Shown here one piece after another: positions 34,150-42,980 of a stretch of 64,000 bases of DNA. The translations under genes and the position numbers were made by a program. Location of the stretch: positions 372,001-436,000 of the forward strand of contig NZ_ML119084.1 in NCBI RefSeq assembly GCF_003789055.1. Direction: 5' to 3'. Source of the stretch: Histidinibacterium lentulum (GTDB taxonomy: Bacteria; Pseudomonadota; Alphaproteobacteria; Rhodobacterales; Rhodobacteraceae). The stretch's first letter is position 1; the number at the start of each line of letters is the position of its first letter. Below the pieces are notes generated by a model. That model had not been told where the DNA came from and made no database searches. It saw only the letters and a list, made by a program, of their open reading frames with translations.

Positions 34150-36309
34150 ATGCTGGAGCGGACGCGCCCGGCCGTCACATCCGAGGCGCTCATCGGCCTC
34201 GTCCGCAGCTACAACCCGGGCAGCGACGGCGACCTGATCGCCCGCGCCTGGGCCTTCGGCGAAGAGATGCACGCCGGGCAGTTCCGCCGTTCGGGAGAGC
34301 CCTACTTCACCCATCCCGTCGCCGTGGCCGCCATCCTCGCCGAGATGCAGATGGACGATGCCACGATCGTCACCGCCCTCCTGCACGACACGATCGAGGA
34401 CACCCGCGCCAGTTTCGCGACTGTCGAGGCCCAGTTCGGCCGCGACATCGCCTCCCTCGTGGACGGGGTGACGAAGCTCACCAACCTGCAGCTCTCCTCC
34501 ACCGAGACGAAGCAGGCCGAGAACTTCCGCAAGCTCTTCATGGCCACCAGCCGGGACCTGCGCGTCACGCTGGTGAAGCTCGCCGACCGTCTGCACAACA
34601 TGCGGACGATCAAGTCCATGAAGCCCGAGAAGCAGGCCCAGAAGGCCCGCGAGACCATGGACATCTACGCGCCCCTCGCCGGCCGCATGGGGATGCAGTG
34701 GATGCGCGAGGAACTCGAGGACCTCGCCTTCCGGGTCCTCAACCCCGCTGCGCGCGAATCCATCATGCGCCGCTTCCTGACCCTGCAGAAGGAGACCGGC
34801 GACGTGGTCGAGAAGATCACCGCCGACATGGAGGCCGAGCTCGAGAAGGCCGGCATCGCCGCCGAGGTCTACGGCCGGGCCAAGAAACCCTATTCGATCT
34901 GGCGCAAGATGCAGGAAAAGGAGCAGGGGTTCAGCCGGCTCTCGGATATCTACGGCTTCCGCGTCATCACCGACAACGAGGAAGCCTGCTACTGCGCCCT
35001 GGGCGCGATCCACCGCCGCTGGCGCGCGGTGCCCGGCCGGTTCAAGGACTACATCAGCCAGCCCAAATCGAACGGCTACCGCTCGATCCACACCACGGTC
35101 TCGGGCCGCGACGGCAAGCGGGTGGAGGTGCAGATCCGCACCCACGCGATGCACGAGGTGGCCGAGACCGGCGTCGCCGCGCACTGGTCCTACCGCGACG
35201 GCGAACGGGTGGAGAACCCCTTCGCCGTCGATCCCCAGCGCTGGATCGCCACGCTCACGAGCCAGCTCGACGCCGGGCACGACCACGACGAGTTCCTCGA
35301 TATGGTCAAGCTGGAGATGTACACCGACCAGGTGTTCTGCTTCACGCCCAAGGGCGACGTGATCAAGTTGCCGCGGGGCGCCACCCCCATCGACTTCGCC
35401 TATGCCGTGCACACCAAGGTCGGCCATGCCTGCGTCGGCGCCAAGGTGGACGGGCTCAGGGTGCCGCTCTGGACGCGGCTCAAGAACGGTCAGTCCGTCG
35501 ACATCGTCACCGCCGAGGGCCAGACGCCGCAATCGACCTGGATCGAGATTGCCGTTACCGGCCGCGCCAAGGCCGCGATCCGGCGCCGCCTGCGCGAGGA
35601 GGACCGCGAGCGGTTCATCAAGCTCGGCCGGGAACTGGCGCGCGTGGCCTTCGAGAACGTCGGCAAGAAGGCCACCGACAAGGCGCTCCGGACCGCCGCC
35701 CGGGCGCTGGCGCTAGAGGATACCGACGAGCTTCTCGAACGTCTGGGGTCGGCCGAGCTCACCAGTCGCGAGGTCGTCCGTGCGATCTACCCCGAGCTCG
35801 TCGACGCCGGCCGCGGCGAGGAGATCGAGGCCGGCCGCGCCGTCGTGGGCCTGTCGTCGGGCAGCCATTACGCCCGCGCGCCCTGCTGTCAGCCCGTGCC
35901 CGGCGAACGGATCGTCGGCATCACCTCGCGGGGCCGCGGCGTCATCGTCCATGCCATCGACTGCGAGGTCCTCGCCCGCTACGAGGATCACATGGACCGC
36001 TGGGTCGACCTGCACTGGCAGGAAGGCACGCACCCGGCCGCCAATGCCGTCACGCTCGATCTCGCGATCACCAATGACGCGGGCGTGCTCGGGCGGATTT
36101 GCACGTTGATTGGAGAGCAATCCGCCAATATCTCCCATCTCGAGTTCATCGACCGCAAGCCGGACTACTACCGGCTTCTGATGGACGTGGACCTGCGCGA
36201 CGTGGAGCATCTGCACCGGGTCATGACCGCGCTGGAGGCCGACACCAACGTCGCCTTCATCGAGCGTCACCGGGACCCCGCCCGCGCGGCGACGACAGGA
36301 GAGACGTGA
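34150..36309 (+). CDS. rsh: Bifunctional (p)ppGpp synthetase/hydrolase, RelA/SpoT family
   Basis: 719 residues. The N-terminal HD hydrolase has RSGEPYFTHPVAVA and TALLHDTIEDTRA with the downstream KLADRLHNMRTI. The synthetase has KKPYSIWRKM, DIYGFRVIT and PKSNGYRSIHTTV. Then a TGS domain (CFTPKGDVIKLPRGATPIDF), a zinc-finger-like CCQPVPGERI, and a C-terminal ACT domain (ITNDAGVLGRICTLIGEQ). The intact HD motif predicts hydrolase as well as synthetase activity. It is the single Rsh typical of alphaproteobacteria, co-transcribed with rpoZ. Confidence 0.96.
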   Translation: MLERTRPAVTSEALIGLVRSYNPGSDGDLIARAWAFGEEMHAGQFRRSGEPYFTHPVAVAAILAEMQMDDATIVTALLHDTIEDTRASFATVEAQFGRDIASLVDGVTKLTNLQLSSTETKQAENFRKLFMATSRDLRVTLVKLADRLHNMRTIKSMKPEKQAQKARETMDIYAPLAGRMGMQWMREELEDLAFRVLNPAARESIMRRFLTLQKETGDVVEKITADMEAELEKAGIAAEVYGRAKKPYSIWRKMQEKEQGFSRLSDIYGFRVITDNEEACYCALGAIHRRWRAVPGRFKDYISQPKSNGYRSIHTTVSGRDGKRVEVQIRTHAMHEVAETGVAAHWSYRDGERVENPFAVDPQRWIATLTSQLDAGHDHDEFLDMVKLEMYTDQVFCFTPKGDVIKLPRGATPIDFAYAVHTKVGHACVGAKVDGLRVPLWTRLKNGQSVDIVTAEGQTPQSTWIEIAVTGRAKAAIRRRLREEDRERFIKLGRELARVAFENVGKKATDKALRTAARALALEDTDELLERLGSAELTSREVVRAIYPELVDAGRGEEIEAGRAVVGLSSGSHYARAPCCQPVPGERIVGITSRGRGVIVHAIDCEVLARYEDHMDRWVDLHWQEGTHPAANAVTLDLAITNDAGVLGRICTLIGEQSANISHLEFIDRKPDYYRLLMDVDLRDVEHLHRVMTALEADTNVAFIERHRDPARAATTGET

Positions 36310-36355
36310 ACCCCGTTCCCTTCGGGGCCGGCGGTCAGGGAGAGGCGGGACAGGC

Positions 36356-36994
36356 GTGGTCTTCAAACGCAGGGACAGGCGCCCGGTCTGGGAGATCGTC
36401 TTTCGGGCGGTCTGGCCCAAGGGTGGCTGGGGCCGGGCCGCGCAATACGTCCGCCACCGCCTCCGCCGCCTGCCCGATACGCCCGAGAAGATCTGCCGCG
36501 GCATCTGGGCCGGCGTCTTCGTGACCTTCACGCCCTTCTACGGGCTCCACTTCGTGATCTCGGCAGCCCTCGCCTGGATCATGCGCGGCAACATCCTCGC
36601 GTCCATCCTTGCCACCTTCTTCGGCAACCCGCTGACCTACGTCCCGATCGGGATCGTGTCGCTGCAGACCGGCTACTGGCTCCTCGGCACCCGCCCCGAG
36701 GCGGGCTTCGAGGAGAGCTTCGCACGCAAGTTCGCGGCCGCCTCGGCGGACCTGTGGCACAACGTCATGTCCGTCTTCACCCCGGCGACGGCGGACTGGT
36801 CGCGTCTCGCGGTCTTCTACCGCGAGGTCTTCGTGCCCTACACGGTGGGCGGGATCCTGCCCGGCATCGTCACCGCCACGGTGATCTACTGCCTCGCCCT
36901 GCCGGTGGTGCGCGCCTACCAGAACCGCCGCAAGGCCCAGCTGCGCCGCAAGCTCGGCAAGCTGAAGTCTGGCGTCGACGCGGGCCTCGGATGA
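36356..36994 (+). CDS. DUF2062 membrane protein
   Basis: 212 residues from a GTG with GGGAGAGG upstream. KICRGIWAGVFVTFTPFYGL, LAWIMRGNILASILATFFGN and PLTYVPIGIVSLQTGYWLLG are the DUF2062 membrane core; a C-terminal helix is at VGGILPGIVTATVIYCLALP. It follows rsh in many Rhodobacteraceae, where it usually precedes pdxJ and acpS; here those genes lie elsewhere in the window. Function unknown. Confidence 0.87.
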   Translation: MVFKRRDRRPVWEIVFRAVWPKGGWGRAAQYVRHRLRRLPDTPEKICRGIWAGVFVTFTPFYGLHFVISAALAWIMRGNILASILATFFGNPLTYVPIGIVSLQTGYWLLGTRPEAGFEESFARKFAAASADLWHNVMSVFTPATADWSRLAVFYREVFVPYTVGGILPGIVTATVIYCLALPVVRAYQNRRKAQLRRKLGKLKSGVDAGLG

Positions 36995-37030
36995 CGGGGC
37001 GCGCGATCCGTGGCAGAGCCGGATGACCGC

Positions 37031-37489
37031 ATGGACGACTACATCCGTTTCGAAGGCCGGATCGAGCCCCTGGTCTGGGGCCCCCGGACCTATACCGTGC
37101 TGCCGCTTCCCGAGGAGGTCGCCCGGGCGCTCGCCGACGCCGGCGCGCGCCGCGTCGAGGGTGAGATCGCCGACCATCCCGTCAACCTCGCCCTCAGCCG
37201 GGCGCCCGTGACCCCGCACACCTTCCTCTGGACCGGCAAGAGCCTCCTCGACGCGCTCGGCGTCGCACCCGGCGAGGTCGTCGAGGTCAGGCTGCGCCCC
37301 GCGCCCGACGACGCGGTCGACCTGCCGGACGATGTCGCGGCGGCCCTGCGTGCTGCGGGCCGAACCGCGGCCTGGGAGGCGCTCACCCCCGGCCGGCGCA
37401 GGGCCGCCCTCTACACCATCGCCACCGCGAAGCGCGCCGACACCCGGGCGCGCCGGATCGCGGCGCTGCTCGACAACCTCGACGACTGA
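37031..37489 (+). CDS. DUF1905/YdeI-type (OmpD-associated) protein
   Basis: 152 residues from the ATG at 37031; a GTG at 37010 would add 7 residues and neither has a strong ribosome site. The N-terminal DUF1905 barrel has IRFEGRIEPLVWG, TYTVLPLPEEVARAL, RRVEGEIADHPVNLAL and TGKSLLDALGV. The C-terminal helix pair AWEALTPGRRRAALYTIATA with RRIAALLDNL is the YdeI/OmpD-associated unit. Cytoplasmic, function unsettled. Confidence 0.82.
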   Translation: MDDYIRFEGRIEPLVWGPRTYTVLPLPEEVARALADAGARRVEGEIADHPVNLALSRAPVTPHTFLWTGKSLLDALGVAPGEVVEVRLRPAPDDAVDLPDDVAAALRAAGRTAAWEALTPGRRRAALYTIATAKRADTRARRIAALLDNLDD

Positions 37490-37790
37490 CCATCCGGGGA
37501 CCTGCCCTCCCCGCGGCAGCCTGACTGTCCTGGCGGGTCGCGCGAACGCCCGCATGACTGCCGGGAGCCGATCCGCCCTAGGCTGTGCTGGCAGGCGAAG
37601 CCCATGAGCCGGTTCGGCCCGGAGAGCCTCCGTCCGGGTCCGGACCGTGGCGTGCTCGGCGGGGCTGTCGAAGAGCCCGGTGGTCTCGAAGACGCGGCCG
37701 CGGAACTGACGCGCGCGCTGGCTGCCGTCCATTCTGCGCGACAGCCCCGAGCCCGCCGAGACCTGCCGATCCCGCGCACATGCTGCCCTT

Positions 37791-37985
37791 CACCCTCGCA
37801 CCGTCCCGGGGCGCGCGCTGCCCGACTGGCTCGGTCTCGATCCGACGACAGGGCGGATCGAGGCCCGGCCGCAGTACGCAGACGACGGGCGTTTCGAGGT
37901 GGTCGTGACCGACGGCCTCGAGGGCGGCGGCGGCGGCACCGACACGCTCTTCTGCGGCGCGGGCGTCGACCTTCTGAAGGCGCCG
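37791..37985 (+). pseudogene. Decayed fragment of a cadherin-like/RTX repeat protein
   Basis: Frame from 37791 reads LPDWLGLDPTTGRIEARP, then ADDGRFEVVVTDG, which matches the Ig/cadherin-like (He_PIG) pattern LPxWLxxDPxTGxxxxxP...DxGxxxVxVTDG. It runs into GGGGTDTLF-CGAGVDLLK, two consecutive nonapeptides of RTX type (GGxGxDxLx). No start, signal or flanking repeats remain: the frame has a stop at 37707 and reads on into the next gene without further RTX units. The rest of 37490-38123 shows no gene. Confidence 0.45.
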
Positions 37986-38026
37986 CGGCCCGACCGGACC
38001 ACGGACCCCTGGACGCCCGTGCCCCG

Positions 38027-38076
38027 CGGGACGGCGGGCGGGGCGATGCGCGGCACGCGCGAGCGACGTCCCGCCG
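38027..38076. repeat. Dispersed 50-bp palindromic repeat, copy 1
   Basis: Begins CGGGACGGCGGGCGGGGCGA and ends CGACGTCCCGCCG; the ends CGGGACG and CGTCCCG pair. It matches 55001-55050 at 47 of 50 positions. It lies 48 bp before the DUF3429 gene. Confidence 0.7.
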
Positions 38077-38123
38077 CCTCGCCCGCCCCTTGCCAATCCC
38101 GCCGCCTCGCGCAATCTGCGCCC

Positions 38124-38573
38124 ATGACCGCGCCGCCCCTGCCCGCCCTTCTCCTCGGCCTCGCCGGGCTGCTCCCCTTCCTCTGGGGCGCGCTCACGAC
38201 CCTGTCCCCGTCGCTGCACCTCTGGGGCGCGCAGACCCTCGGGCCGCGCTTCGTCGGCCCCTATGTGCAGCTCTTCTACGGGGCGGTGATCCTGAGCTTC
38301 ATGTCCGGCGTGCTCTGGGGCTTCGCGACCAGGACGACCGGCTCCCGCGCCGCCGCCGGCTACGCGCTGTCGGTCATCCCGGCGCTCTGGGCGTTCTTCT
38401 TCACCGGCGGCGGGCCGACCTCGGCGGCCACCTACCTCGCCGCGGGCTTCGCTGGGCTCCTGCTCCTCGACTGGCAGTTCGCGCGCTGGGGCCTCGCACC
38501 CGACTGGTGGATGCCCCTGCGCACCGGGCTCACCGCCATCGTCCTTCTCTGCCTCGCCCCCGTGATCTTCTGA
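38124..38573 (+). CDS. DUF3429 membrane protein
   Basis: 149 residues with five hydrophobic segments. LLLGLAGLLPFLWGALTTL, FYGAVILSFMSGVLWGFAT, SVIPALWAFFF and LLLDWQFARWGLAPDWWMPL match DUF3429. The same frame is open upstream as far as 37710 but that part is pseudogene material, so the ATG at 38124 is preferred. It sits 3 bp ahead of rnhA and is surely co-transcribed with it. Confidence 0.85.
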   Translation: MTAPPLPALLLGLAGLLPFLWGALTTLSPSLHLWGAQTLGPRFVGPYVQLFYGAVILSFMSGVLWGFATRTTGSRAAAGYALSVIPALWAFFFTGGGPTSAATYLAAGFAGLLLLDWQFARWGLAPDWWMPLRTGLTAIVLLCLAPVIF

Positions 38574-38576
38574 GCC

Positions 38577-39029
38577 ATGCCCGAGCTCTTTGCCTTCACC
38601 GATGGCGCCTGTTCCGGCAATCCCGGCCCCGGCGGCTGGGGCGCGCTCCTGCAGGCGAAGGATGGCGCCACGGTCGTCCGCGAGCGCGAGCTCAAGGGCG
38701 GCGAGGCCCATACCACCAACAACCGCATGGAGCTTCTCGCCGCGATCCACGCGCTCGAGGCGCTGGAACGGCCCGCGACGATCACCGTCGTCACCGACAG
38801 CGCCTATGTGAAGGGCGGCATCACCGAATGGCTCGCCGGCTGGAAGCGCAAGGGCTGGACCACCTCGACGAAGAAGCCCGTGAAGAACGAGGACCTCTGG
38901 CGCCGCCTCGACGAGGCCGCGCGGCGGCACAAGGTGACCTGGCGCTGGGTCAAGGGCCATGCCGGCCACCCCGAGAACGAGCGCGCCGACGAACTCGCCC
39001 GCGCCGGCATGGCGCCGTTCAAGCGCTGA
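38577..39029 (+). CDS. rnhA: Ribonuclease HI
   Basis: 150 residues. The catalytic acids are in [20 protein letters not shown] (Asp), [18 protein letters not shown] (Glu), [14 protein letters not shown] (Asp) and [19 protein letters not shown] (Asp/His loop). It removes RNA from RNA-DNA hybrids. Length and all motifs are standard. Confidence 0.97.
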   Translation: MPELFAFTDGACSGNPGPGGWGALLQAKDGATVVRERELKGGEAHTTNNRMELLAAIHALEALERPATITVVTDSAYVKGGITEWLAGWKRKGWTTSTKKPVKNEDLWRRLDEAARRHKVTWRWVKGHAGHPENERADELARAGMAPFKR

Positions 39030-39035
39030 GGCCCC

Positions 39036-39278
39036 TCAGCGCCGCCCGCGCCAGTGGGTCGGCACGATCAGCAGCGCCCCCACGGAGGCGAGGATCGCGT
39101 TCCAGCCCGGCTGCCGGAACCCGAGGCCGAACATCGCCGTGACGAAGTAGAACACGAACGCCCCGCCCACGCAGATGATGATGGACGGCAGGATGCCGTT
39201 GCGGGTGAAACCGGACTTCTCCGACAGGTATCCCACGATCCCCGCGATGACGACGGTGCCGATCAGGCTCGGAAACAT
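39036..39278 (-). CDS. Small membrane protein, GlsB/YeaQ/YmgE-like
   Basis: 80 residues with three hydrophobic segments: IGTVVIAGIVGYLSEKSGF, GILPSIIICVGGAFVFYFVT and WNAILASVGALLIVP. The Gly-rich first and last helices resemble the transglycosylase-associated (GlsB) family. It lies 3 bp after fmt and probably shares its message. Confidence 0.65.
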   Translation of the reverse strand: MFPSLIGTVVIAGIVGYLSEKSGFTRNGILPSIIICVGGAFVFYFVTAMFGLGFRQPGWNAILASVGALLIVPTHWRGRR

Positions 39279-39281
39279 GCT

Positions 39282-40193
39282 CTACCCTCCCAGGACCGTG
39301 CCGGGCGGGAGCGGCATCCCCCGCAGGAACTCCGCCGCATCCTGCACCCCGCGCCCTGCGCGCTGCAGGTCCGTGATCCGCACGGCGCCGGTGCCGCAGG
39401 CCACGGTCAACGCGCCGTCGAGCACCTCCCCCGGCGCGCCGGCGCCTTCGGCCAGCTCACAGCGCAAGAGCTTCAGCCGCTCGCCCGCCGCCTCGCACCA
39501 GGCGCCCGGAAAGGGCGAGAGCCCGCGGATTCGGCGGTCCACCTCCACCGCCGGCAGGCTCCAGTCGATCCGCGCCTCGGCCTTGTCGATCTTGGTCGCA
39601 TAGGTCACGCCCTCAGCGGGCTGCGGCTCGGCGGTCCGCTCCTCGAGCCCGTCCAGCGCCGCCACCACCAGTCGCGCGCCCAGGGCCGACAGCCGGTCAT
39701 GCAGGTCCCCCGTGGTGTCCCCGGGGCCGATCGGAACGGCCTCGCGCAGGTAGACGGGCCCGGTGTCGAGCCCCGCCTCCATCGCCATGATGCAGACACC
39801 CGTCTCGGCATCTCCCGCCATCACCGCCCGGTGGATCGGCGCCGCCCCGCGCCAGCGCGGCAGAAGCGAGGCATGGATGTTCAGGCAGCCGAGGCGCGGC
39901 GCGGCGAGAACCGCGCGCGGCAGGATCAGGCCATAGGCCACCACCACCGCCGCATCGAGGCCGAGGGCGACAAGGGCCTCCTGCTCCTCGGCACCCTTCA
40001 GCGACACGGGCGTCCGCACGGGCAGCCCCGCGTCCTCCGCCCGGCGCGCGACGGGCGAGGGCCGCACCGCCCTGCCCCGCCCCGCGGGCCGCGCGGGCTG
40101 GCTGTAGACGCAGGCCACCTCGTGCCCGGCCCCGAGCAGCGCGTCGAGCGCGGGGACGGAAAACTCCGGCGTACCCATGAACGCGATCCGCAT
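39282..40193 (-). CDS. fmt: Methionyl-tRNA formyltransferase
   Basis: 303 residues. [20 protein letters not shown], then the formyl-folate site [20 protein letters not shown] (Asn/His) and [18 protein letters not shown] with the catalytic Asp. The C-terminal domain has [20 protein letters not shown]. It formylates initiator Met-tRNA. It forms one transcription unit behind two deformylase-type genes, so formylation and deformylation are encoded together. AAGGAG precedes the ATG. Confidence 0.97.
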   Translation of the reverse strand: MRIAFMGTPEFSVPALDALLGAGHEVACVYSQPARPAGRGRAVRPSPVARRAEDAGLPVRTPVSLKGAEEQEALVALGLDAAVVVAYGLILPRAVLAAPRLGCLNIHASLLPRWRGAAPIHRAVMAGDAETGVCIMAMEAGLDTGPVYLREAVPIGPGDTTGDLHDRLSALGARLVVAALDGLEERTAEPQPAEGVTYATKIDKAEARIDWSLPAVEVDRRIRGLSPFPGAWCEAAGERLKLLRCELAEGAGAPGEVLDGALTVACGTGAVRITDLQRAGRGVQDAAEFLRGMPLPPGTVLGG

Positions 40194-40211
40194 GATCCTG
40201 CTCCTTGTCCC

Positions 40212-40229
40212 GAATAGTCGCGACTATTC
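40212..40229. promoter_or_regulatory. Perfect 18-bp palindrome at the def-like/fmt junction
   Basis: GAATAGTCGCGACTATTC is its own reverse complement. It spans the TAG stop of the deformylase-like gene (40224-40226) and lies about 20 bp before the fmt start. As RNA it could form a 7-bp stem with a CGCG tetraloop just ahead of the fmt ribosome site; as DNA it could be an operator. Confidence 0.4.
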
Positions 40230-40745
40230 CGTTCCCTGCCGTCCCGCCTTGCGCGCCTTCGCAATCAGCCGGTCCCGCTTCAGCCGGCTCAGCCTGTCGA
40301 AATACATCCGCCCCTCGAGGTGATCGATCTGGTGCTGCACGCTCGTCGCCCACAGCCCCACGAAATCCCGCTCCTCCACCGCGCCATCCGCGTTCCGGAA
40401 CCTCACCGTCACCGCCCTCGGCCGCGCGATCACCGCCGAGACGCCGGGCAGGTTCGGCGAGGCTTCCTCGTGTTCCCTCAACTCGACACTCTCGTGGAGC
40501 ACCTCCGGGTTTGCCATCCGCACCGCCTGCCCCCGCGCCGTGCTCGCATCCACCACCGCGAGCCGCAACGGCACGCCGATCTGCGGCGCGGCAAGGCCCA
40601 CGCCCGGCATCGCCTCCATCACCGCGATCATCCGCTCCCAGACCGCGCGCACCTCGTCCGTCACCGCCTCCACGCGGTCCGCCGGCCGGCGCAGCACCTG
40701 TGCGGGCCAGGGCACGATCCTCAGCCGCGCGGCGGCCTCGCTCAC
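40224..40745 (-). CDS. Peptide deformylase-like protein lacking key catalytic residues
   Basis: 173 residues from a GTG that overlaps the stop of the true def gene (GTGA). Motif 1 GVGLAAPQIG is intact. Motif 2, normally EGCLS, reads EASPNLPG, so the metal-ligand Cys is Ser96. Motif 3, normally QHEIDH, reads QHQIDH, so the catalytic Glu is Gln139. Both changes are plain in the DNA. Zinc/iron deformylase activity is therefore unlikely; a binding or regulatory role is possible. Located between def and fmt. Confidence 0.88.
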   Translation of the reverse strand: MSEAAARLRIVPWPAQVLRRPADRVEAVTDEVRAVWERMIAVMEAMPGVGLAAPQIGVPLRLAVVDASTARGQAVRMANPEVLHESVELREHEEASPNLPGVSAVIARPRAVTVRFRNADGAVEERDFVGLWATSVQHQIDHLEGRMYFDRLSRLKRDRLIAKARKAGRQGTE

Positions 40746-41263
40746 GCCCGCGCCTTCTCGCGCTTCAGCTTGACCATCTTGCGGGTGATCATCTGCCGCC
40801 TCAGGGGCTTCAGGTAGTCGATGAAGAGCCTGCCGTTCAGGTGGTCGATCTCGTGCTGCACGCAGGTCGCCCAGAGCCCCGCGAACCGCTCGCTCTGCTC
40901 GGAGCCGTCGAGCGCAGTCCAGCGCACGTCGACCTCGGCGGGCCGCTCCACATCGGCATATTGCTCGGGGATCGACAGACAGCCTTCCTCGTAGGTGCTG
41001 ACCTCCTCCGAGGACCAGGTGATCTCGGGGTTCACCAGCACCATGGGCCGCGGCGGCTGCGTCTCGTCCTTCACGCAATCCATCACCAGCACCCGCTGCA
41101 GCACGCCCACCTGCGGCGCGGCAAGCCCGATCCCCGGCGCGTCGTACATGGTCTCGAGCATGTCGGCGCCCAGCTGACGGATCTCGTCCGTGATCGCGCC
41201 CACGGGCTCGGCGACGGCCTTCAGCCGCGGGTCGGGATGGATGAGGATGGGACGCTTTGCCAT
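40742..41263 (-). CDS. def: Peptide deformylase
   Basis: 173 residues with all three motifs: PGIGLAAPQVG, YEEGCLSIPE with metal ligand Cys95, and CVQHEIDHLNG with His137, catalytic Glu138 and His141. It removes the formyl group from nascent proteins. It heads the def-deformylase-like-fmt unit and is the functional member of the pair. Confidence 0.97.
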   Translation of the reverse strand: MAKRPILIHPDPRLKAVAEPVGAITDEIRQLGADMLETMYDAPGIGLAAPQVGVLQRVLVMDCVKDETQPPRPMVLVNPEITWSSEEVSTYEEGCLSIPEQYADVERPAEVDVRWTALDGSEQSERFAGLWATCVQHEIDHLNGRLFIDYLKPLRRQMITRKMVKLKREKARA

Positions 41264-41361
41264 GGCGCTGATCTAGGCCAAGCCCGCCCCCCGCGCAACA
41301 CGGCCCCTTGCGTTCGGCCCGCCCGGGGCTAGCGTCCGGAACGGGCAGACAGGAGACCTCC

Positions 41362-42537
41362 ATGACCTTCGACCGGATCACCGCACGCGCGGGCACCTGG
41401 CAGACCAAGTGGGCCTCGGCGGAGCGGGTCATGGGCCCCCCCGGTCCCGACGCCCTGCCCATGTGGATCGCCGACATGGATTTCGATGTCGCTCCGGTGA
41501 TCGCCGAGGCCGCGCAGCGCCTGTCGACAAGCGGCATGCTCGGCTATTTCACCGGCGCCGACGCCCTCTCCGAAAGCGTCGCCGCCTGGATGACATCCCG
41601 CCACGGCTGGGAGGCCGATCCCGACCACGTCAGCCATACACACGGTCTGGGCAACGGCATCGCCCTCTGCCTGCAGGCCTTCAGCGAGCCCGGCGACGCG
41701 GTCATCATCTTCTCCCCCGTCTACCACGAATTCGCGATGAAGATCCGCCGCAACGAGCGCGAGGTCCGCGAAAGCCCGCTCCTCGTCGCCGGGGACGGGC
41801 GCTTCGCCCTCGACCTCGACAGGCTGGAGCAGAGCCTCACCGGCACCGAGCGGATCATGCTGATCTCCTCGCCGCACAATCCCGCCGGCCGCATCTGGAC
41901 GCCCGAGGAGCAGCGCGCCATGGCCGACTTCTGCGCCCGCCACGACCTGATCCTCCTCTCCGACGAGATCCACCACGACCTCGTCTTTCCGGGCGAGCGT
42001 CATGTCCCCATGCCCGTGGCCGCCCCCGACTCGCTGGACCGGCTCGTCATGCTCACCGCCGCCTCCAAGACCTTCAACATCGCGGGCTGCCGGACGGGCA
42101 GCATCACCATCGCCGACGAGACCCTGCGTGCCCGCTTCCGCAAGGTGCTCCACGCGCTCGACATCCAGCCGAACATCTACGGCGTCGAACTCACCCGCGC
42201 CGCCTATACCCCCGAAGGCGCGGCCTGGTGCGACGAGCTTTGCGCCTATCTTGCAGAGAACGCCCGGCGCTTTTCCGAAGGCGTGGCCGCGATCCCGGGC
42301 CTGTCGGCCATGCCCATGCAATCGACCTATCTCGCCTGGGTCGATTTCTCTCCCCTCGGCATGTCCTGGGAGGAGGTGCGCCGCCGCATCGTCGAGGAGG
42401 CCCGCCTCGGCCCCTCGCCCGGCCCAAGCTTCGGCACGGGCGGCGACTGCGCCATGCGCTTCAACCTCGGCACCCAGCGCATCCGGATCGACGAGGCCGT
42501 CTCGCGCCTGCAGGACGCCTTCGCGGACGTTCAGTAG
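41362..42537 (+). CDS. PatB/MalY-type aminotransferase (C-S lyase)
   Basis: 391 residues from the ATG at 41362 (AGGAG upstream). PMWIADMDFDVAPVIAEA is the MalY/PatB signature; SHTHGLGNGIALCLQAF, SPHNPAGRIWTPEE, LLSDEIHHDLVFPG and the PLP-Lys in TAASKTFNIAG follow. It likely cleaves cystathionine or other cysteine S-conjugates; some homologues act in DMSP or sulfur metabolism. Convergent with the next gene with no gap. Confidence 0.9.
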   Translation: MTFDRITARAGTWQTKWASAERVMGPPGPDALPMWIADMDFDVAPVIAEAAQRLSTSGMLGYFTGADALSESVAAWMTSRHGWEADPDHVSHTHGLGNGIALCLQAFSEPGDAVIIFSPVYHEFAMKIRRNEREVRESPLLVAGDGRFALDLDRLEQSLTGTERIMLISSPHNPAGRIWTPEEQRAMADFCARHDLILLSDEIHHDLVFPGERHVPMPVAAPDSLDRLVMLTAASKTFNIAGCRTGSITIADETLRARFRKVLHALDIQPNIYGVELTRAAYTPEGAAWCDELCAYLAENARRFSEGVAAIPGLSAMPMQSTYLAWVDFSPLGMSWEEVRRRIVEEARLGPSPGPSFGTGGDCAMRFNLGTQRIRIDEAVSRLQDAFADVQ

Positions 42538-42885
42538 TCAGGCCTGCGGCAGCAGCCCCGCGGGCCCGCCCGGCGCGCGCTCGAAATCGACGGGCGCCGC
42601 ATCGGTCGCCGCGGTCGCGCGCTTGTACTCGTAGACCCGTTCGCCGTCCTCCTCGCGCGAGGTGACGATCAGGCAGCGCGACAGGTGGCGCGCGCCCTCG
42701 TAGAGATCGACGTAGCCGCGCGCGGGATCGGCCGTGCCCGCCTCCACGGCAAAGCCCGTGGACCAGGCCCGCACCACCGCGATCCGCTGACCTCCCGCCT
42801 CTATGTATAGCCGCGCACGCCGCTTGTCCCGCGCCTGCCGCGCCGCCTTCAGACCGTCCTGTACCTGCTTCGAAAACTGGTCCAT
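42538..42885 (-). CDS. Conserved hypothetical protein
   Basis: 115 residues. A basic N-terminal helix (MDQFSKQVQDGLKAARQARD) leads into a beta-rich segment LYIEAGGQRIAVVRAWSTGF, YVDLYEGARHLSRCLIV and a disordered tail (DFERAPGGPAGLLPQA). No signal peptide, helix anchor or known motif. It lies 95 bp downstream of cobM in the same direction and might be the last gene of the cobalamin unit, though nothing in it points to cobalamin. Confidence 0.6.
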   Translation of the reverse strand: MDQFSKQVQDGLKAARQARDKRRARLYIEAGGQRIAVVRAWSTGFAVEAGTADPARGYVDLYEGARHLSRCLIVTSREEDGERVYEYKRATAATDAAPVDFERAPGGPAGLLPQA

Positions 42886-42980
42886 CGCCCGTCCTTCCCG
42901 CCCTCGTTTCCAATGGTGGGTGCGCCCGCGGCAAAATCAAGCGTCGCGTGGCGCCGCAGCGCAGAGACGCGGCCCGCGCG

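Noticed and set aside
37604-38100. Plus- and minus-strand frames in the 37490-38123 gap
   Set aside because: Apart from the RTX/cadherin-like fragment, their translations are compositionally biased shadows that extend into DUF3429 and rnhA.
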